Assembly: GCA_002432945.1 (NCBI GenBank)
Contig: DJHE01000024.1
Span: forward strand, 35,951 to 53,671
DNA length: 17,721 nt
DNA from: Synergistaceae bacterium UBA5827
GTDB lineage: Bacteria > Synergistota > Synergistia > Synergistales > 79-D21
Reading direction: 5' to 3'
Below, piece by piece: positions 5,481 through 12,012 of this stretch. A program made the translations under genes and the position numbers. Within the stretch, counting starts at the first letter, position 1. The number at the start of each line of letters is the position of its first letter. The notes below the pieces were generated by a model. The model was not told the origin of the DNA, ran no database searches, and saw nothing but the letters and a program-made list of their open reading frames with translations.

Positions 5481-6773
5481 TTACCCAATCACGACAACCG
5501 TGTAAGCTCCGCTCGCCGGCGCGGAAGCGAAATACAGCTTGACCGTGTTCGCGTCATACCGCTCAACGCCAACCTCAACCTCTTCATAAGGGCTTGCGGT
5601 CAGAAACACTTGGACGATGACGTTTCGGCTCCCCAGGTTATGCGTGACCGTCAAAGTGGTGCTCGACCCATCCCCAACGGTAGCGGAAAACTTCGCCAGC
5701 CCAACCGCGGCATACAGTGTGTCGAAATACGTTTTCAGAGTCGCCTTGATGTTCGCCCAGGTCAGCTTCTTCGCGCCATACGAAGCCGCCGAATCCACAA
5801 GCGGGATCTCATCGGCATCGACCGGCGTGGCTTTGGAAGTCGCGGCATGAATCAGGGCGGCAACCTCATCGGCGGTTCCGTTATAGGCGGCGGTAACTCG
5901 CCCATACGCATCCACCGTGACCTTTGCCAGGGTATAGGTCGCCGCGGAAACGCCCGAAGCGGCAAGGTCGATATTATCCGCATTGACCACGATTCGCGCC
6001 GAACTTGCCGTCCCCACGTTCAGGGTATTCCCGGACTTCGTTAAGCCGCTCCCGGCATCAATCTGCCCCGCCCCGGAAAACTGTGAGAACACCAGGGCGG
6101 TTGTCCCCAGGGTGATTGCCCCGTCATTCGTAAGAACCCAGCCGGAATCAGCGTTGACAGTCCCCTGCTCGACAAAGGTGAACATCCCCGGCGTGACTTC
6201 GGCGCTTGAATCCGCATCCGCCGCCCTGCTCCAGGCTCCAGCCGCCACGACATAAATCCCGTTCTGGCTTCCCGTGGTCTGGTCCTTCACCAAAACCCTA
6301 TCGCCGGCGACAAGCGCAACCCCGTCCAGGGTCTGCTCGCCCGAAAGGGTGAGGTTCCCGGTCGAAGCCGCCTTCACGCTCCCTTTCAGGTCCAGCCCCG
6401 TAGCCATCGCATCGACATAAGCCTTGGTCGCGGCATCCTGGGCGCTGGTCGGGTCCGCCAGACCCGTAATCTTATGGCTCCCCATCGCCACATCACCCGT
6501 AAAGGCGCGAGTGCCATTCACCAGGATATACTGCGTGTGGTCATCATCCCCCAGCCCGGAAAGCAAACCGTGGTCAGCGCCCTCCACCAGGATCGCCTTA
6601 ACCGCCGAGCCATTCCAAAATTTGAACTTCTTATCCGTGGAGTTGTACCAGAAAAGCGCCTCATCCCCTGCGGAAAGGGACGGGTCGGAACTCAAAACAT
6701 GCGCCTTGACGTTCCGAATCTCGTTCTTGTTGTGGTCATAAACGCAAAGGATGACCTTAACGGCTCCTGCCAA
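5481..6773 (-). CDS. Tail fibre shaft protein
   Basis: This 430-residue protein starts at TTG, fixed by AGGGGGTGA six bases upstream that begins with the TAG stop of the preceding gene; no in-frame ATG occurs until residue 97. Classic fibre motifs follow: DDDHTQYILVNGTRAFTGDV, MGSHKITGLADPTSAQDAAT and KAYVDA at about residues 76-122. Next comes the GNLTLSGEQTLDGVALVAGD module (139-232), a β-rich stretch with GSGLTKSGNTLNVG and LKTYFDTLYAAVG (to about 358), and a C-terminal module VTHNLGSRNVIVQVFL ... TVKLYFASAPASGAYTVVV. It is thought to form the trimeric shaft joining the tail tip to the receptor-binding protein. Two of its modules recur in the neighbouring fibre genes. Confidence 0.85.
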   Translation of the reverse strand: MAGAVKVILCVYDHNKNEIRNVKAHVLSSDPSLSAGDEALFWYNSTDKKFKFWNGSAVKAILVEGADHGLLSGLGDDDHTQYILVNGTRAFTGDVAMGSHKITGLADPTSAQDAATKAYVDAMATGLDLKGSVKAASTGNLTLSGEQTLDGVALVAGDRVLVKDQTTGSQNGIYVVAAGAWSRAADADSSAEVTPGMFTFVEQGTVNADSGWVLTNDGAITLGTTALVFSQFSGAGQIDAGSGLTKSGNTLNVGTASSARIVVNADNIDLAASGVSAATYTLAKVTVDAYGRVTAAYNGTADEVAALIHAATSKATPVDADEIPLVDSAASYGAKKLTWANIKATLKTYFDTLYAAVGLAKFSATVGDGSSTTLTVTHNLGSRNVIVQVFLTASPYEEVEVGVERYDANTVKLYFASAPASGAYTVVVIG

Positions 6774-6786
6774 AGCAAATCACCCC

Positions 6787-7395
6787 CTAATTCAGGTATG
6801 CGTCCCCGCCGAAGGCGGAAGCGAAATAGATTTTCAAGCTGTTTCCGTCAAGGTATTCAATTGCACCCTCGACAACCGTGCCGGCGCTATCCACCACCAT
6901 CACGCTAGGGAACTTCCCCAAGCTATGCGTGATGGTCCACTCCGCCGAAGGGGATATCTGTTGATGGTGAAAATACAGGTCCCCCGCTCCTGCCGTGCTC
7001 AGAAAAACGTCCCAATACCCGGTGTTTGTGACAGCAATCCCCTGGCAGGGATTGGTACAGATATAGAGAACTCCGCCCTCTCTGACGATGTCCCCCGTCA
7101 CATAGGCAGTCCCAGAATCGTAAACGCCCTTCCAATTCGTGTTGCTCTCGCCCTGGGGCCCCTGCGTCCCGATTGCCATTTCCTGCACGACAACCGGCTC
7201 CTCGACAACCGTGACTACCTCCCCGGGCGTGGTTTCCTGGACCGTAATTTGCTCCACGGTTTCCTGAACGACAACCGGATCCCCGTCCTCTGAAACGGAA
7301 AGAACGGTTGTCGCCTCCGTAACCTCTAAGACCTCCCGGGATTCCTCGACCTCAAGAATCTCCTGGTATTCGGTCACGACAACCGGGTCCGCCAT
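6787..7395 (-). CDS. Small tail fibre protein with V/E-repeat region and carbohydrate-binding-like domain
   Basis: This 202-residue protein has three parts. Residues 4-72 are an unusual run of short Val/Glu-rich repeats (VVVTEYQEILEVEE, EVLEVTEATTVLSV, VVVQETVEQITVQE, VVTVVEEPVVVQE), followed by a short collagen-like GTQGPQGE. Residues 88-130 (WKGVYDSGTAYVTGDIVREG, LYICTN) look like the W-x-G-x-Y ... GD-x-V ... Y pattern of CBM5/12-type carbohydrate-binding domains. Residues 152-202 (WTITHSLGKFPSVMVVDSAG ... SLKIYFASAFGGDAYLN) match the C-terminal module of the large fibre protein. The ATG overlaps the TAA of the upstream gene by one base. A structural fibre or baseplate role is very likely; sugar binding is inferred. 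Confidence 0.78.
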   Translation of the reverse strand: MADPVVVTEYQEILEVEESREVLEVTEATTVLSVSEDGDPVVVQETVEQITVQETTPGEVVTVVEEPVVVQEMAIGTQGPQGESNTNWKGVYDSGTAYVTGDIVREGGVLYICTNPCQGIAVTNTGYWDVFLSTAGAGDLYFHHQQISPSAEWTITHSLGKFPSVMVVDSAGTVVEGAIEYLDGNSLKIYFASAFGGDAYLN

Positions 7396-7754
7396 TACGC
7401 CGCCCCCGTGGTCCGCTTATAGACGATGACAGGGCCTCGGAAAGGCTTTTCCACCCGGCTCCCGCTCGTCAATTCGATGTCCCAGGAATGAGGGGCCTCA
7501 TCAGTCTCCGGGACAGCCCCCGTAATGGTCGGCGTAAGGACAAGCTTCACCTTGCCTTCGCTCCCCGTGATCACGACCCCGCCGTTTGCTGTGGTCAGAT
7601 CCGCCAGGAGGTTACCGTCCTTATCCCGGATCTGCGCCGCCCCCGTGAACCCCGTCAGATCAATAGGGGTGCCGCCTTGCTCGAAGGTCCATTCCTTTTC
7701 GTAGGTCTGCCCCTGGACAAACTCCAGAGGTCGCTTTGCTGTCTGCCAGGACAT
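7395..7754 (-). CDS. BppU-like baseplate / fibre N-terminal domain protein
   Basis: This 119-residue protein is a single β-sandwich-type domain: LEFVQGQTYEKEWTFEQGG, IDLTGFTGAAQIRDKDGNLL, LTTANGGVVITGSEGKVKLV, LTPTITGAVP and HSWDIELTSG. The order of strands and the D-L-T-G, TxxNGG and Y/WD-EL landmarks match small phage proteins related to the N-terminal domain of baseplate upper proteins (BppU). Such proteins usually sit beside fibre genes and probably provide an attachment point for fibres at the tail tip. The ribosome site AGGGGAGGGG lies before the ATG. Identification is by pattern only. Confidence 0.7.
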   Translation of the reverse strand: MSWQTAKRPLEFVQGQTYEKEWTFEQGGTPIDLTGFTGAAQIRDKDGNLLADLTTANGGVVITGSEGKVKLVLTPTITGAVPETDEAPHSWDIELTSGSRVEKPFRGPVIVYKRTTGAA

Positions 7755-7768
7755 GCGGCTCCCCTCCC

Positions 7769-8137
7769 CTAAAGGACTTCCTCAAACGTAACCGCAAAAG
7801 TTCCGAAACAAACCTCGAGCTCTCCGGTTTCGAGGTTTCGTTTCCATTGAGACTCGATATCCAGAGAGTCCCCCGAAAACCTGACCGTTACCAAATCTCC
7901 CGAGTGGGGCTCGGTCCAAAGGAAGGCCTCGAAAGGTCCTTTCCTGGCCCGATAGAAATCCCGGATTTCCAGCATTTCCGCAACGCGCACCCGAAACTGC
8001 AAAAACCATTTCCTGGGAGATTTGCCCTTGTAATACCGCTGTGTTTTCCCGCTCTCAAACTGACTCGTCGTCACCCGGAAGGATTCGCTGAGCTTGGGCG
8101 GCGAATAGGGAGTCCACTCGAACATTTCCATCTTCAC
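7769..8137 (-). CDS. Minor tail protein M-like
   Basis: This 122-residue protein aligns by eye with λ gpM: F-x-W near the start, RVTTSQFESGKTQRYYKG (compare the V..+F.DGY.QR pattern), then a strand-rich middle. FEAFLWTEPHSGDLVTVRF corresponds to the gpM FLWTPP region, and the protein ends TFAVTFEEVL. gpM belongs to the tail-tip complex that forms before tail tube polymerisation. In λ it lies directly upstream of gpL, whereas here it lies downstream of the J-like gene. The GTG at 8137 overlaps the TGA of the upstream gene (GTGA); an in-frame ATG at 8131 with better spacing from GAGAGGGG is the alternative start. Confidence 0.72.
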   Translation of the reverse strand: MKMEMFEWTPYSPPKLSESFRVTTSQFESGKTQRYYKGKSPRKWFLQFRVRVAEMLEIRDFYRARKGPFEAFLWTEPHSGDLVTVRFSGDSLDIESQWKRNLETGELEVCFGTFAVTFEEVL

Positions 8138-8553
8138 CAGCCCCTCTCGTATTCAGCTTCGAGAGCCTGGATTTCCTCCCAGCTGCCGGCGGATCGCATC
8201 CGCTCCTGCAGGCTCCATTTCCCGTAAAGCAACGCCATCTGCCGTTCCACGATCTCCTGGAGAATCGCCTTCGCGTTCTCCAGGGGAACTCCCTCGTGGC
8301 GATCGTTGTCCCAATCCCGGATGATGATCGTCGTCTGCCCCTTCTGCTCCGCGTAGCGAATACCGCCATCGAGGAGAGACGCATGTTCCGTGCCGATATT
8401 CATCCGCCACCCAAGGGAACAAAAAAAGCCCTCCTTTTCGAGGGCTTCATGCTTTTTCCGAATCTTTTCCAGGTGCATGGGTTTGCTCTTTTCCGGGGTG
8501 TCACACTTGACCCAATTCCCCTGTGAATCCTTCCAGAAGAGATCCTGGCTCAA
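8134..8553 (-). CDS. DUF4376-like tail protein (paralogue 2)
   Basis: This 139-residue protein starts at TTG, preceded by AGGGGGTGA that includes the TAG stop of the J-like gene. After about 28 residues of its own it matches the C-terminal domain of the protein at 3932-4456: GW-x-x-N-x-G, LLDGGIRYAEQKGQT, RDWDNDRHEGVPLENAKAIL, QEIVERQ, KWSLQERMRSAGSWEEIQALE. Domain and position suggest a tip or fibre accessory protein. Codons for EALEKEGFFC also form a strong terminator-like hairpin. The gene is translationally tied to the gpM-like gene by a GTGA overlap. Confidence 0.7.
   Translation of the reverse strand: MSQDLFWKDSQGNWVKCDTPEKSKPMHLEKIRKKHEALEKEGFFCSLGWRMNIGTEHASLLDGGIRYAEQKGQTTIIIRDWDNDRHEGVPLENAKAILQEIVERQMALLYGKWSLQERMRSAGSWEEIQALEAEYERGW
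8421..8447 (-). terminator. Terminator-like hairpin inside the DUF4376-like gene
   Basis: On the minus strand AAGCCCTC pairs perfectly with GAGGGCTT around the loop GAAAAG, and the stem runs straight into seven T (plus-strand aaaaaaa at 8421-8427). This is a canonical intrinsic terminator, but it lies within codons of about residues 36-43 of a translated gene. A translating ribosome would prevent it from folding. It may reduce fibre gene transcription or couple it to translation. Confidence 0.6.
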
Positions 8554-8564
8554 AAGCTCACCCC

Positions 8565-10511
8565 CTAGATATCGTCCGTCGCATCGTAGACCTGCGGGTC
8601 GTATTCCAAAAGGGATATGGCAACCGTCCCTTCCGCATCGTCATCGACCCCAATCACCCGCATCCATTTCTCCGTCCAGCCCGGGAGGTCGTAGGTAACC
8701 GCAATTACGTCTCCGACCTCGATGTCAGAGTTTTTAAGGCTCGTGGCGAAGGAACAGTACAGGGTGCAGCGCTTTGCCTGCTCGTAAAGGTAGTTGCACA
8801 TCGCCTTCGCCTGGGCCCGGCTTGTTATGCCCAGCATCGAGACTCGCCGTTCGTATACGCCCCTTCTGGCGATATCCTCCCAGTCCTCGATTGAATAGCT
8901 CGTCCTTTCCCAGGTCCCCTCGTCGTTTTCTCCATCGCCGTCGATGAATTCAACCGTGACTCGATTGGGGATCTGGTCTTCCGGCGCACATCGATAGGTA
9001 AAGCTTCCCTCGATGATGTCGTCCGCAGTGATGAGCTTGCCGTAGGCTTCTACCGGCGCATCCATCTTCAGTCGTATCGTGTCTCGAATAGCCAGAAAGG
9101 CTCTGGCCGGCGCCAGGATGTCCTTCAGGTTGTCAATAGTCGGCCTCTGGGCATCGACAGCCAGGTTCAGGGTTATCCCTTCCTGTGCGCAACGGTTCGC
9201 CACCTCGAAAAAGCTGTCTTCGTCGAAATGACTCTCCGGTATCGCGGCCCCGTATCGCGTATTCGTCAGGTAGTCATAGGCGCACCAGGCAGGAGAATTG
9301 TAGGCGCCGGTATCTCCAAACCCCGCCCATGGAGCGTCCGTCAGGATGTCCGTGTAGGGAAGAAGCCCGGCCACCACCTGATTGAGATTCAGATAGGGGG
9401 TCTTCAAGGCAAAGACGATCTTCGCACGCCCACTCGTTGGTAGGACGTCCGAAGGCAGCAGGATGTAGAGCACTCCGGAGTAGTACGTGTTCGACCCGCT
9501 TTCGTAGGTTTTACGAATCTCCCAGTGAAGCCTCATGCCGTTATCCAGGCTTTTCGTGAACTCTGTGCCCGTGTCTCCGGAACTCCCGGTGGCCACGTCG
9601 AAATCGAAGTGTGTGCCGGCTGTACTGTCCGGGTAGATGGAGATCGTTTCCGCATGAGCCCCGGACACCTTCACGAAAACGAACGGGATGCAGAGGATCT
9701 GGTCTTTGCTCGTGTCTGCGTAGACGGCCGAGAGGATCCCCAGGTCGTGATACTGGTAGTCGTACTCCCTCCATTCGCTCTGATCACCGACCTTGACCCA
9801 TCCAGCCCAGTAATAGTGCAAAAGTCCGTCCACGGTGAGGCTGCCGCCCTTATAACCGGAGTCCTCCGGCAGGCTGGCCTCGTTCTTGAACGATCCGGAG
9901 CTGGCTTCGGCCTCCGCATCAAGGTACAGGGCCGCCTCCCCTTTGCCAGGGTAGTCAATATCCCTGCCGTTGAGAACGACCGTCACGGTAGGAGTGCCCC
10001 CCAGTTTTTCCGAGGCCTCCATTTTAAGGGCCACATACGCCAGCATCGGGTAAGCACACCCCTCCGGCTCGTTGACGCTTGGAGGCTGGGTGGCGGTCCC
10101 GAGAAAGACTTCCTTTGTGACCGTGGAAAGCTCGGCAGTCGTGAAGTCGTTGATCATCACATCGTTCGTGTTGACGCTTTTTATCGGTCCCTCCGAAAGG
10201 CCGATATGCTGGTACATGATCTTTTTCGTGGAGTCCTGAAACTGCTGGTAAAAAACGTTCCCGGCCACTCTGACTCGTCCGTAGACCACTGGAACCGGGA
10301 TGATCTGACTTGTCGTATTCGCGGCCGGACTCAGCGAATAGGTCGGGCTCTGCACGTTGAAGCTGGGAGCATCAAACAAGCTTCCCAGGCTTGCCCCTAC
10401 AGCGATCGCCTGCCAAAGCCCAAGGGAAAGCCCAAAAATGGATAGGGTCCCGCCTGCGATCACCGCCGCTCCCCCGAAGACGAAAGCCCCGATCAGCGCT
10501 CCAATGCCCAT
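8565..10511 (-). CDS. J-like tail tip / host specificity protein
   Basis: This 648-residue protein opens with a Gly-rich hydrophobic segment (1-45) and the typical NTTSQIIPVPVVYGRVRVAG (65-84) and HIGLSEGPIKSV (102-113) of central tail tip proteins. The Phage-tail_3-like part has NSPAWCAYDYLTNTRYGAAI (405-424), DEDSFFEVANRCAQEG (430-445) and LKDILAPARAFLAIRD (462-477). The C-terminal β-domain has IPNRVTVEFIDGDG and SDIEVGDVIAVTYDLPG. λ gpJ closes the tail tip and binds the receptor; this protein is shorter and ends soon after the hub domains, so host recognition probably moved to the separate fibre genes. About 200 residues between the family's N-terminal and Phage-tail_3 parts look inserted. 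It overlaps the peptidase gene by 19 bases and follows GGTGAGG. Confidence 0.86.
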   Translation of the reverse strand: MGIGALIGAFVFGGAAVIAGGTLSIFGLSLGLWQAIAVGASLGSLFDAPSFNVQSPTYSLSPAANTTSQIIPVPVVYGRVRVAGNVFYQQFQDSTKKIMYQHIGLSEGPIKSVNTNDVMINDFTTAELSTVTKEVFLGTATQPPSVNEPEGCAYPMLAYVALKMEASEKLGGTPTVTVVLNGRDIDYPGKGEAALYLDAEAEASSGSFKNEASLPEDSGYKGGSLTVDGLLHYYWAGWVKVGDQSEWREYDYQYHDLGILSAVYADTSKDQILCIPFVFVKVSGAHAETISIYPDSTAGTHFDFDVATGSSGDTGTEFTKSLDNGMRLHWEIRKTYESGSNTYYSGVLYILLPSDVLPTSGRAKIVFALKTPYLNLNQVVAGLLPYTDILTDAPWAGFGDTGAYNSPAWCAYDYLTNTRYGAAIPESHFDEDSFFEVANRCAQEGITLNLAVDAQRPTIDNLKDILAPARAFLAIRDTIRLKMDAPVEAYGKLITADDIIEGSFTYRCAPEDQIPNRVTVEFIDGDGENDEGTWERTSYSIEDWEDIARRGVYERRVSMLGITSRAQAKAMCNYLYEQAKRCTLYCSFATSLKNSDIEVGDVIAVTYDLPGWTEKWMRVIGVDDDAEGTVAISLLEYDPQVYDATDDI

Positions 10512-10897
10512 GTCCTCACCTCATCCCTGAAGCGGAAATACCGGAATGGAAGCCTTCTGCCAGGCTTCCTCCAAAGGCTTCGGCTCCGCTCGTAAATCGT
10601 CAGGAGACCCCCTCCCACCGACGTCGACAGGTGACCAAACCCCCGAATCAGCAGAAACGCCACATCGCCATCGTCTGGAGCTCCTACTTCAAAGGCGCCC
10701 AAGGCGGACAGGTCCATAGGCACTCTCAGTGAGACCTCCTGATAGGAATCTAGGGAATAGGCCCAGAGATCCGGGATGTTCCGTGCAAAGAGTTCCCTTT
10801 GGGCCATAAGGGCAAGCCCCAGGCAATCGCATCCCTCTCGGTTCCGGCCGCACACTTGCCAGGGTATCCCGATCAGCCGCGTCAAATTCCGGCTCAT
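10493..10897 (-). CDS. NlpC/P60 tail tip peptidase (gpK-like)
   Basis: This 134-residue protein has the C40 cysteine motif REGCDCLGLALM (probable nucleophile Cys25) and a histidine in RGFGHLSTSVGGG (His89), as in NlpC/P60 enzymes, which cut peptidoglycan stem peptides. λ gpK has such a domain after a JAB-type one; here only the NlpC/P60 part is present. Sitting between gpL-like and J-like genes, it probably helps tail tip maturation or local wall penetration at DNA entry. ATG 10897 is chosen because it overlaps the TGA of the gpL-like gene (ATGA); a GTG four codons upstream has a ribosome site that is too close. No separate gpI-like gene is found after it. Confidence 0.85.
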   Translation of the reverse strand: MSRNLTRLIGIPWQVCGRNREGCDCLGLALMAQRELFARNIPDLWAYSLDSYQEVSLRVPMDLSALGAFEVGAPDDGDVAFLLIRGFGHLSTSVGGGLLTIYERSRSLWRKPGRRLPFRYFRFRDEVRTWALER

Positions 10898-12000
10898 GTC
10901 TTCGTCCACACCTCTCGGGGGTTCCTTGTCCTGAGAATGTGCGGAAAGCCTCCGAATCTCATGACGTTCCCTCTGGCCAGGCAGTCCGCAAATGTCTTCC
11001 CGCAGGAGGCATAGGCCCCGATCAGGCTTGCTGGAGCCTTCACCGTCTCAACCGTGGAACCGATCACCTCCAGGGATTGGGAAGCCGACGACCACTGGAC
11101 ACGAAGCCGTTGGGCACCGTCCTTCTCGTAGTGATCAATCTGGATTTCCACGGGGACTCCTGCCGTTGCGGCAAAAGTGCAGGTGTGCGTGGCGGATTCA
11201 TTGACCCATCGATTGATCTTTAAAACCCCGTCGATCCAGACCTTCACGGCGTCGTCGTGAAGGACGGTGATCGTGTACGTTTCGCTGAACGCCGGGATCA
11301 GCCGAGCCAGAATTCGGGCATTGTAATAGTCAGCCTGCCCCCCCGGATTGATGTTCGAGTAGTCGATCCCCTGAGATATTCGCTCCAGATCCGCAGTCAG
11401 GGTATCGTCTATGGTCCCGTAGGTTGAGCTGGTCCGTTTCCACCATCGCTCCCAGAAACCGAAGCAGGAATCGGGGTAGCCGCATTCCTGGCCGCCGAAG
11501 CGCCAGTGGCACCTGGGCCAATAAAGACGCTGCGGGGTCCTCATCGGCAGGTTCAAAGGAGCGGTCACGTCCGCCTCGATCGAATACTCCGTGATGCTCC
11601 ATCCCTGTATGGAGCCTGCCATGATGGTCTGAGCCGCTTCCGGATCCGACAGATCTTCCCTGAATGCCCTGAGGAGTTCGACCCTGCAGCCCTTGATTTG
11701 CACCTGGCTGGCCAGGGCGCAAAAATCCCGGCTCACGTTGTCGAGCTTCAGGACGAAGCTGACCACCTTGTTCCCGTTGTCGCAGGAAACCTTGTCGAAG
11801 CTGAGCCCAACCGGAGCATAGGCTTCCGGGTTCCCCGCCTCGTCAAAGAAACTGAGGAATTCTTCCGAATCGGCAAAATATCCACTTGTCTTCTCTTCCG
11901 GGTTGGAAAATGGCGGCATATCCAGAACCCGCAGCAAGAGAACGGGGGATACCGCGTCAGGGCTTGCCGCCTGCACATACTGCCCGCTTGCCCGGCCCAT
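10894..12000 (-). CDS. Minor tail protein L-like (Fe-S tail tip) with inserted PA14-like domain
   Basis: This 368-residue protein resembles λ gpL in its ends: LSFDKVSCDNGNKVVSFVLK in the N-terminal half, then RLYWPRCHWRFGGQECGYP, and near the C-terminus SCGKTFADCLARGNVMRFGGFPH. Cys164/Cys173 and Cys333/Cys340 keep spacings of 9 and 7 residues, which, as I recall, equal those of the four iron-sulphur ligands of λ gpL. Between the pairs, residues 224-312 read as a PA14-like domain: YYNARILARLIPAFSETYTI, LHDDAVKVWIDGVLKINRW, FAATAGVPVEIQIDHYEKDG and LRVQWSS. PA14 domains often bind carbohydrate. The protein would sit at the tail tip with the J-like protein. The ATG follows AGGGGGG, which overlaps the tape measure stop codon region. 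Confidence 0.85.
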   Translation of the reverse strand: MGRASGQYVQAASPDAVSPVLLLRVLDMPPFSNPEEKTSGYFADSEEFLSFFDEAGNPEAYAPVGLSFDKVSCDNGNKVVSFVLKLDNVSRDFCALASQVQIKGCRVELLRAFREDLSDPEAAQTIMAGSIQGWSITEYSIEADVTAPLNLPMRTPQRLYWPRCHWRFGGQECGYPDSCFGFWERWWKRTSSTYGTIDDTLTADLERISQGIDYSNINPGGQADYYNARILARLIPAFSETYTITVLHDDAVKVWIDGVLKINRWVNESATHTCTFAATAGVPVEIQIDHYEKDGAQRLRVQWSSASQSLEVIGSTVETVKAPASLIGAYASCGKTFADCLARGNVMRFGGFPHILRTRNPREVWTKT

Positions 12001-12012
12001 CGGTATCCCCCC

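Noticed and set aside
9525..10445. Long plus-strand open frame of 306 codons
   Set aside because: It lies antisense to the J-like gene, has no recognisable domain or ribosome site, and reflects the high G+C content of the real gene.
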